Below are positions 29,846 through 34,467 of a stretch of DNA of 34,467 bases, piece after piece (position 1 is the stretch's first letter; every line of letters begins with the position of its first letter). This stretch comes from a virus. A program made the position numbers and the translations under genes. Under the pieces are notes generated by a model that made no database searches, had not been told where the DNA came from, and was given only the letters and a program-made list of their open reading frames with translations. The stretch is from the IMG/VR virus record IMGVR_UViG_3300003322_000941, positions 1-34,467 of that record. One strand, written 5' to 3'.

Positions 29846-30792
29846 TGACCGCCTCCCTGTGGTTCGCTCGGGGGCGGCGGGAGCGGGCGCCAATGTGTGG
29901 GCCTAAACCTTGTGTATCCATCGAAGGCACAAACCCAATCACTCAACGGGCGGCACTTTCCGTCCACACCAAACCATTTTGAATATTTGGTGATGTGGAT
30001 GCCTTCGTACTCTGCGTCCCCTGTTGCTAGAAACTGTGTGCCATCAGTAGGTGCTTCATTTATCAAAAGCCACGCTTGCTGTGCACGGGCTTCAAGAAGG
30101 GCCTCAAGCGCAAGATAACCTTTTGCCAATTCCACCACGTCATTCGGATTGTCGGCGAAACCCACCATCTGAATATCGTCTGCTAGCGCATGGAGGCGTT
30201 TATCAAATATTGGCCGCTGAACATGCACGCCTAAATTAGGTGCCTGAACAATCGCACCCGGTTCAAGCCGCACCGGCACCGCTTGCTGTTCGGCACGTGT
30301 CTGAGCTTCGAGCAATCTCACCTGTAACTGAGCAACTTGATTTTTAAGCCGTTCAACTTCTTTGATGAGGGGATGGCTGGCAAAGCTTACGCCCCATTCC
30401 GGCGATTGCTGTTCGGATGGGGCAAACAGCTTGCGAGATGCCAAGTGTGCCTCTAGCATCTTTGGATTAGGCTCAGTCGGCTCCGTCGCTGCCTTTATAA
30501 CCGCTTCCACATCCTCCGCACTAATCGTATCCGCCGCTTGCTGTTCGGCCTCGGCAAAGGCCTTTCGTTCCTCTGGCGTGAAGTCTTTATGTACCTCTGG
30601 GAGCGCCTGCTGTTCATCAAGGGCGCGGGCGTTCCACCGTTCTTTCGACACATAGACATTGGTTTCGTCCTGATAGTCCTGTTGCAAAATGCAGATGTCA
30701 TCACCTTGGCCTGAACAGCTGACGTACCATTCATGGTCTATGGCCGGTGAGTTGCAAAGTGGGCAAGGAAGTAGTTTAGTAGCGTCGGCCAT
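29842..30792 (-). CDS. Lar-type zinc ribbon fused to a coiled coil and DUF551-like end (316 aa)
   Basis: The N-terminus [20 protein letters not shown]...ERWNAR (residues about 7-56) is the zinc ribbon of Lar restriction-alleviation-like proteins. Residues about 65-215 are a Glu/Ala/Gln-rich helical linker. The C-terminus [19 protein letters not shown]...[16 protein letters not shown] resembles a DUF551 domain. Lar proteins relieve type I restriction; whether this long fusion does so is untested. ATG 30792 follows AAAGGA and overlaps the HNH gene by 17 bases. Confidence 0.7.
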   Translation of the reverse strand: MADATKLLPCPLCNSPAIDHEWYVSCSGQGDDICILQQDYQDETNVYVSKERWNARALDEQQALPEVHKDFTPEERKAFAEAEQQAADTISAEDVEAVIKAATEPTEPNPKMLEAHLASRKLFAPSEQQSPEWGVSFASHPLIKEVERLKNQVAQLQVRLLEAQTRAEQQAVPVRLEPGAIVQAPNLGVHVQRPIFDKRLHALADDIQMVGFADNPNDVVELAKGYLALEALLEARAQQAWLLINEAPTDGTQFLATGDAEYEGIHITKYSKWFGVDGKCRPLSDWVCAFDGYTRFRPTHWRPLPPPPSEPQGGGQ

Positions 30793-31168
30793 AGGTTTTT
30801 CCTTTCTTGAATGGGCTATTCAAAATGCCCTTATGGCGGCGCTTACTGACGCAATCCTCCATGTTGTCTTTCTGCGTACCGATAAAAAGGTGCGCGGGGT
30901 TGATGCAAGCTGGGTTGTCGCACGAATGGCAAACCTGCATTAAGGCTGGCAGTTCGCCCTTGAACAGCGTGTACGATACGCGGTGAGCGAGAGCCTTCTT
31001 ACCCTCAAACCGCATCTTGCCGTAGCCCTCGGGGCTTAGGTATGCAGTCCAATTCCAGCAGCCTTGGGTGACGTGAGCGTTATTGATGAGGCGAATGAAT
31101 GGGTCGTTACGTCGAACGGTAAATCGCTCGTAAGGCTTCAGCGCCACCCGCAGCGCTTTGTCCGTCAT
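30776..31168 (-). CDS. HNH endonuclease (130 aa)
   Basis: ATG 31168 follows [48 protein letters not shown] leads into [27 protein letters not shown]: the HNH (HNH_3-type) core with H of VCHSC, N of CINPAH and H of PAHL, plus two Cys pairs for structural zinc. Phages use such nucleases as homing enzymes or DNA-processing factors. The gene starts inside the 3' end of the methyltransferase gene (62-base overlap), which looks like insertion or late extension. Confidence 0.85.
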   Translation of the reverse strand: MTDKALRVALKPYERFTVRRNDPFIRLINNAHVTQGCWNWTAYLSPEGYGKMRFEGKKALAHRVSYTLFKGELPALMQVCHSCDNPACINPAHLFIGTQKDNMEDCVSKRRHKGILNSPFKKGKTYGRRY

Positions 31169-31889
31169 GGGCTATCTCCTTTGTTTGTTCAATGCGAGAT
31201 TGGGCTATTTCAAAATAGCCACAATCTACTTCAATGCCGATAAACTCTCGGCCTGTGTTTTTAGCAGCCACTCCGGTAGTGCCACTACCCATGGTGAAGT
31301 CCAGCACTGTGTCGCCGGGGTTTGTGTAGGTTCGGATAAGGTACTCACACAGGGCTACCGGCTTTTGGGTTGGATGCAACGCATCTTTTTGTACATCGCT
31401 AGAAAACTCAATCACACTTTGGGGGTAACGTTCTGTGCTATCGTAAGAACTTTCGCTGTTGGTTTTGCCGTAGACTTCGCTCTGCAGGTGAGTCCCGCGT
31501 TTAGCAACTTTACGAACATGACCACCCGTTTTTTGTGGGTTATAGGTGGGTTGTTTCTCGTAAAAAACACTTATAGCCTCATGATTACGCAAGGGCTGTT
31601 TTTTGGCGTTAAGGAAGCCACTAGCTCGAGGCTTAAACCAAACCCAGTCGTATTTAAAACTCCCAGTATTCGATAAACGAAGTGTAGATGCAAAAGGTTC
31701 AGCACCAAAAAGTAGAACAGGGGTTGTAGGTCTTAAGAGGGGCCTTAATGCCGCCCACATCACTGAAAGGGGCAACGGCTCATCCCAAGCGCATTGAGTT
31801 GTCCCATAAGGCAAGTCACATAGAACCATATCCACCTGACCCTGCAGCGTTGGCAAAATATGCAGGCAGTTACCTAAATGAAGTTCCAA
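31107..31889 (-). CDS. DNA N4/N6 methyltransferase, beta class (260 aa)
   Basis: The start that fits is TTG 31889, 8 bases after GGAGGG and one base past the upstream stop. Motif IV DLPYGTT (25-31) comes first, then [25 protein letters not shown] and [17 protein letters not shown], and motif [14 protein letters not shown] near the C-terminus. That order is the beta class. It methylates adenine-N6 or cytosine-N4 and probably protects phage DNA or regulates it; no cognate restriction enzyme is seen. The recognition site cannot be read from the sequence. Confidence 0.88.
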   Translation of the reverse strand: MELHLGNCLHILPTLQGQVDMVLCDLPYGTTQCAWDEPLPLSVMWAALRPLLRPTTPVLLFGAEPFASTLRLSNTGSFKYDWVWFKPRASGFLNAKKQPLRNHEAISVFYEKQPTYNPQKTGGHVRKVAKRGTHLQSEVYGKTNSESSYDSTERYPQSVIEFSSDVQKDALHPTQKPVALCEYLIRTYTNPGDTVLDFTMGSGTTGVAAKNTGREFIGIEVDCGYFEIAQSRIEQTKEIAHDGQSAAGGAEALRAIYRST

Positions 31890-31890
31890 T

Positions 31891-32277
31891 TTATTTACCC
31901 TCCATAAGTTGTTTAAAGGCGGTGGCGATGAGGGCTGCGGCGTGCATAGTTGTGCGTTTAGCGTTTTCAAAACCATCAGCTTCGTTTGCGAATACGCCAT
32001 AAAGCTGCATGGCCACCTCCTGCGCCTTGGCGTCAATGGCGCGGCGTTCGGCACAAGGGCAAACCCTATGATCCGGTTGAGGCCCGATGCAGGCACAGGC
32101 TAACGGCGCCTTGGCGGTCGGGTCGGAGGTGGGGCGGTTCAATGCATCGGCACGATATATCGCGCATTTTTCAAAAGCCTCTCTTAATGTGAGGCTGTCT
32201 CCGCAAGAGCCACAATTACCCTTTGTGGTCTTAATACCTGGCGTTTTGCACTGGCACGGCTTTAGCTCTGTGGTCAT
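31891..32277 (-). CDS. Cys-rich hypothetical protein (128 aa)
   Basis: Not recognised. ATG 32277 overlaps the upstream stop. N-terminal CQCKTPGIKTTKGNCGSCGDS (CxC...CxxC) looks like a zinc knuckle, and a second Cys-rich patch follows (CACIGPQPDHRVCPCAERRA, about residues 61-80). The C-terminal half is helical (QEVAMQLYGVFANEADGFE, HAAALIATAFKQLM). It ends within the Shine-Dalgarno of the methyltransferase gene, so the two are probably coupled. Confidence 0.65.
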   Translation of the reverse strand: MTTELKPCQCKTPGIKTTKGNCGSCGDSLTLREAFEKCAIYRADALNRPTSDPTAKAPLACACIGPQPDHRVCPCAERRAIDAKAQEVAMQLYGVFANEADGFENAKRTTMHAAALIATAFKQLMEGK

Positions 32278-32471
32278 GGCTTGGGGCTTTCGATTGGTTC
32301 GTAATCTTCATCCCATGAATCAAACTTATGCCCGGCTGAAAACACAAAGAGTGGCTTGCCATCGTCTGTTTCAGCGTACCGAGGCTCGCCGCAAATACGG
32401 CAACCAACAAAAGACGTATCGTCAGTTATACGCTCTCTGCTCTTGCACTTATGGCAAACAAGCAGTCCCAT
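32274..32471 (-). CDS. Small zinc-ribbon protein (65 aa)
   Basis: ATG 32471 overlaps the upstream TGA (TGATG). VCHKCKSRERITDDTSFVGCRICGEPR contains two CxxC pairs, a zinc ribbon as in many small phage proteins. The acidic C-terminus (FDSWDEDYEPIESPKP) could contact a basic partner. Specific function unknown. Confidence 0.65.
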   Translation of the reverse strand: MGLLVCHKCKSRERITDDTSFVGCRICGEPRYAETDDGKPLFVFSAGHKFDSWDEDYEPIESPKP

Positions 32472-32911
32472 CACTCCGCCCCCTTCAAGTACGCGCGGGC
32501 GCCGGATAAAGCGGCTTGCAATTCTTGCATGCACATACCGCTTTCCGGTTGTCGCCCGATAATCTTTTGCACGGCACTTTCCCAACTGACTATGCGACGG
32601 CACAGCACCTCACCGGCTTTCACCAGCTCGCCAATCACGCGGGTGGCTTGGGCCAAATCGTTCTCAAGGTCAGGCACAATTTTCACAGCCCTGTTGGCCA
32701 TGCGGACAGAAGCTTCTACCGTTTCCTCTAGTAACTTCTCGCGCTCACCGTCCTTGCGCCGTTCCTCCGCCAGCGCGGCGTCTATGAGTTCCGGCACATC
32801 TTTCCAAAGTTCGGCGGCATAAAATGGGGAGCCTCCTGACCCGTGTTGTTGCACTTCATCGAGCTTTGCGCATATCTCCCGCGCCAGCTTTAGGGCTTTG
32901 GGTGACGGCAT
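32471..32911 (-). CDS. Helical hypothetical protein (146 aa)
   Basis: Not recognised. ATG 32911 overlaps the upstream TAA (TAATG) and follows GGGAG. All-helical, charged: KALKLAREICAKLDEVQQ, LWKDVPELIDAALAEERRKDGEREKLLEE, LENDLAQATRVIGELVKAGEVLCRRIV and MQELQAALSGARAYLK. Leucine and charged residues repeat in a coiled-coil manner, so an oligomer is likely. Confidence 0.6.
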   Translation of the reverse strand: MPSPKALKLAREICAKLDEVQQHGSGGSPFYAAELWKDVPELIDAALAEERRKDGEREKLLEETVEASVRMANRAVKIVPDLENDLAQATRVIGELVKAGEVLCRRIVSWESAVQKIIGRQPESGMCMQELQAALSGARAYLKGAE

Positions 32912-33279
32912 TATTGGGGCTCCCGTATTTCATTGTTGGCTTTCCTGCTGGCTTGCCATGCCCACCAGGCAAGACAGGTTTCTTTTTTTGCGTAATCGTT
33001 GTATATACTATCAATAGAAAGCCCGAGTTCTAGTGCAGGCACTGGCTTGGATTTAACCCAAGACTCAAACATGGCGCGCTGACGATCTCGTTCCTTAACG
33101 AGTGATCGATGGTTGTTTTGGTAAGACCCGCATTTAGCGCAGTGGTTATTAATGAAGACGCCCAGTTTTGTGGGCAACTTATCTACTTCACCCCACACAT
33201 GACGACATGTTTTTTGGCGTAAGCTTTTTTTGAGACGGTCAACTACGCTCGTAAGCTTGAGGGATTTATCGGAGGGCAT
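32911..33279 (-). CDS. Hypothetical protein with Cys/His cluster (122 aa)
   Basis: Not recognised. ATG 33279 has AGAAAG in front. A basic N-terminus (LKLTSVVDRLKKSLRQK) is followed by CRHVWGE and NNHCAKCGSYQNNH, a possible zinc site (Cys, His, CxxC). The C-terminal part (RQRAMFESWVKSKP, CLAWWAWQASRKANNE) resembles short helical segments found in other small phage proteins. Its stop overlaps the next ATG. Confidence 0.6.
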   Translation of the reverse strand: MPSDKSLKLTSVVDRLKKSLRQKTCRHVWGEVDKLPTKLGVFINNHCAKCGSYQNNHRSLVKERDRQRAMFESWVKSKPVPALELGLSIDSIYNDYAKKETCLAWWAWQASRKANNEIREPQ

Positions 33280-33280
33280 A

Positions 33281-33352
33281 TTATTGCTTTCTTTCTATTG
33301 CCGCGCAAATGTAGGTAACTCCCGTCAGCCCCCCACCGATTAAGTTCTTCAT
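33281..33352 (-). CDS. Possible 23-residue peptide gene
   Basis: ATG 33352 overlaps the stop of the 33349-33642 gene (ATGA), and TAA 33283-33281 is one base before ATG 33279. The peptide is MKNLIGGGLTGVTYICAA then IERKQ, short and partly hydrophobic. The exact fit between neighbours favours real translation, or translation that merely carries ribosomes to the next gene. Confidence 0.35.
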   Translation of the reverse strand: MKNLIGGGLTGVTYICAAIERKQ

Positions 33353-33642
33353 GCCACGACGTCCACATGGTGGATTTGATCGACCGGAAGCCCTTGCACG
33401 GCGTGGTAGACGACGGGGGCGCTGGGCTCCCACCCGGTCAGTACCTTTGCCTTCTCCAGCGCTAAGTCATGCGCCTCGTCCATCAATGCACTCGTGTTCC
33501 AAAGCGCGCCCTTGATGACCGGGGTCCGGTTTATCTCGGCAGCATCAACCCGCAACCGGTCGGGGGTTTCGTCGAGCCGCACAACGACTGTCCGCCGATA
33601 GGTGACGGTGCGCTCGACCTCGAACTTGAAATACCAGGGCAT
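33349..33642 (-). CDS. Small hypothetical protein (97 aa)
   Basis: Not recognised. ATG 33642 follows AAGGGGG and is three bases from the upstream stop; the open frame continues upstream to 33843 but is Ser/Arg/Pro-rich there and shadows the neighbouring gene. The sequence MPWYFKFEVERTVTYRRTVVVRLDE looks like a three-stranded sheet, then a helix (WNTSALMDEAHDLALEKAKVL) and a final strand region. Confidence 0.6.
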   Translation of the reverse strand: MPWYFKFEVERTVTYRRTVVVRLDETPDRLRVDAAEINRTPVIKGALWNTSALMDEAHDLALEKAKVLTGWEPSAPVVYHAVQGLPVDQIHHVDVVA

Positions 33643-33643
33643 G

Positions 33644-33946
33644 TCAGCGCCCCCTTCCGATAGTAATGCTGCCCGCCTGGCTCTCGGGCATGTCCGGGTC
33701 GGACCAAAATGGTTCCCAGGTCTCGACTTCAACGGCGATGCCATGTGTGCGGGAGAGGCGGTGGGCAGTGAACACCGCGTCATCAAGCGACACGAACGCA
33801 TCGACACCGGGCTCCCATTGGACCGCTTCGTGGGCGTCGTCAAATTGATTGGGGTCTATGTAGCCAAGAGAGGGAGAGCTGGCTTGGCTGTTGGCCGGAT
33901 GGTTGGGGTGCCGGTCGAGAGAATCTACATAGTCCACATTGGTCAC
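33644..33946 (-). CDS. Small acidic hypothetical protein (100 aa)
   Basis: Not recognised. GTG 33946 directly follows AAGGAAA and begins MTNVDYVDSLDRHPNHP, similar at its first codons to the pentapeptide gene start (V..VD). The body (FDDAHEAVQWEPGVDAFVSLDDAVFTAHRLSRTHGIAVEVETWEPFW, continuous) is acidic with many aromatic residues. An in-frame ATG at 33994 would bypass the duplicated start cassette and is less likely. Confidence 0.6.
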   Translation of the reverse strand: MTNVDYVDSLDRHPNHPANSQASSPSLGYIDPNQFDDAHEAVQWEPGVDAFVSLDDAVFTAHRLSRTHGIAVEVETWEPFWSDPDMPESQAGSITIGRGR

Positions 33947-33958
33947 TTTCCTTGGTTG
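33943..33958 (-). repeat. Translation-start cassette, copy 2 of 2
   Basis: Identical over 16 bases to 182-197, covering the ribosome-binding site and GTG start of the 33644-33946 gene. Confidence 0.8.
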
Positions 33959-34020
33959 CGGAACCAAAGTGCGCCGATCCTGGATAGTCGTCAATAAGTT
34001 CGCTTAAATAATTATCCGCA

Positions 34021-34065
34021 TAAAAAATGGGGGCCTGTGACCAAGTGCAACCAAGGTCGGCCCCC
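34021..34065 (-). terminator. Terminator- or attenuator-like hairpin on the minus strand
   Basis: Read leftward: GGGGGCC, GACC, a 12-base loop, GGTC, ACA, GGCCCCC, then ATTTTTT. A 7-bp plus 4-bp stem with a T6 tract fits intrinsic termination. It lies about 75 bases before the 33946 start and may attenuate the rest of the leftward operon. A leftward frame (34097-33840) reads through it and cannot be ruled out. Confidence 0.55.
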
Positions 34066-34115
34066 GCGCCCCACACATGGCTGAGGCGCTTCACCATTCA
34101 TCTCACAACCCGGGC

Positions 34116-34143
34116 CAAAACAAAAGCCCCCATTTCAGGGGGC
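34116..34143 (-). terminator. Rho-independent terminator (leftward)
   Basis: Read leftward: GCCCCC, loop TGAAAT, GGGGGC, then TTTTGTTTTGG. It follows the stop of the 34169-34372 gene by about 25 bases. Confidence 0.85.
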
Positions 34144-34168
34144 CTGGCCTCGACATATTGCGCGAAGC

Positions 34169-34372
34169 CTACCTCAGCCAAACTTCCAACAGCTTGATCG
34201 CCGATTCGATCTTCGCTTTAGCAGAGATCAGGGCCGCGCGGCGGTCGATGGGGTTGTGGTAGACGCCGTAGCCGTCGATGGCCCGAAACATGGACATAGA
34301 CCGGAGGGCGTGGTCGGTCAGGAGTTCGGCCTGACGGGTCGCCTCGACGAACTTGGGGTGAGGCTCAACCAT
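34169..34372 (-). CDS. Small hypothetical phage protein (67 aa)
   Basis: Not recognised by family. ATG 34372 follows AAGGG and overlaps the end of the upstream frame by 8 bases. Mostly helical: PKFVEATRQAELLTDHALRSMSMF, then YGVYHNPIDRRAALISAKAKIESAIKLLEVWL. It is followed by a strong terminator, so it ends a short leftward unit that, on a circular map, begins at 392. Confidence 0.6.
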   Translation of the reverse strand: MVEPHPKFVEATRQAELLTDHALRSMSMFRAIDGYGVYHNPIDRRAALISAKAKIESAIKLLEVWLR

Positions 34373-34467
34373 GGCCCTTGATCCTGGCCTGGTGGGGCAT
34401 CAGTTCGTCGCAGAAGGAGGCGATGGTGAACCCGTAATAAGTGCCCAGGACGCGCCACACCGAGTTT
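34365..34467 (-). CDS. C-terminal end of a gene cut by the window edge
   Basis: A minus-strand frame open from the right edge ends at TGA 34367-34365 and encodes NSVWRVLGTYYGFTIASF followed by CDELMPHQARIKGHG. It overlaps the next ATG by 8 bases, as the other operon genes do. Its frame matches that of the pentapeptide gene leaving base 1, so it is probably the 3' end of that gene on a circular molecule. Confidence 0.6.
   Translation of the reverse strand, partial: NSVWRVLGTYYGFTIASFCDELMPHQARIKGHG

Noticed and set aside
33840-34097. 85-codon minus-strand frame
   Set aside because: It crosses a terminator-like hairpin and overlaps the 33946 gene by over 100 bases out of frame. The first half looks protein-like, so this is kept only as a finding.

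Overview
The window reads as a compact temperate phage of a Gram-negative bacterium, most likely a pseudomonad-phylum (probably alphaproteobacterial) host. Genes are densely packed with ATGA, TGATG and GTGA overlaps. The morphogenesis genes follow the P22/Sf6 podovirus order. The relaxase is of the MOBQ type and there is an H-NS-family protein. I had no database, so family names come from motif recognition and gene order.

Layout. (1) 1-392, minus strand: a pentapeptide-repeat gene cut by the window edge and a small gene. (2) 513-3702, plus: small early or accessory genes, including an Imm-5-like alanine-rich protein, a RuvC-fold nuclease, a winged-helix-like gene with an apparent 1-base frameshift, and three tiny membrane proteins. 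(3) 3724-21562, plus: a strong promoter, a secreted protein and a terminator, then small and large terminase, P22-type portal, scaffold, coat, gp4-like and gp10-like tail genes, fibre and appendage proteins, three ejection-type proteins, a tail-collar fibre, two further signal-peptide proteins and a lysis region (XhlA-like, DUF5675, holin-like). It ends with an HslV-like N-terminal-nucleophile hydrolase that has no normal start codon. (4) 21641-28742: a mobile-element module with ArdC anti-restriction protein, VirD4/TraG coupling ATPase, MobA/MobL (MOBQ) relaxase, a recognisable oriT (25569-25632), two unknown genes, an excisionase-like HTH protein, tyrosine integrase, H-NS-like protein and a terminator. 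(5) 28981-34467, minus: a tightly overlapped operon of small phage genes, including a DUF7694 protein, a Lar-type zinc ribbon with a DUF551-like end, an HNH endonuclease and an N4/N6 DNA methyltransferase.

The most interesting point is the combination of a complete P22-like virion module with an oriT, its own relaxase and its own coupling protein, but no mating-pair genes. Such an element could in principle leave a cell in a capsid, or be mobilised through another element's type IV secretion channel. No helicase, primase, polymerase or Rep gene was recognised, so the relaxase/oriT pair might also start replication; that is inference.

The pentapeptide-repeat reading frame leaving base 1 on the minus strand continues in frame from base 34467 to a stop at 34365. 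This suggests that the window is a whole genome with a circular (or circularly permuted) map, opened inside that gene.
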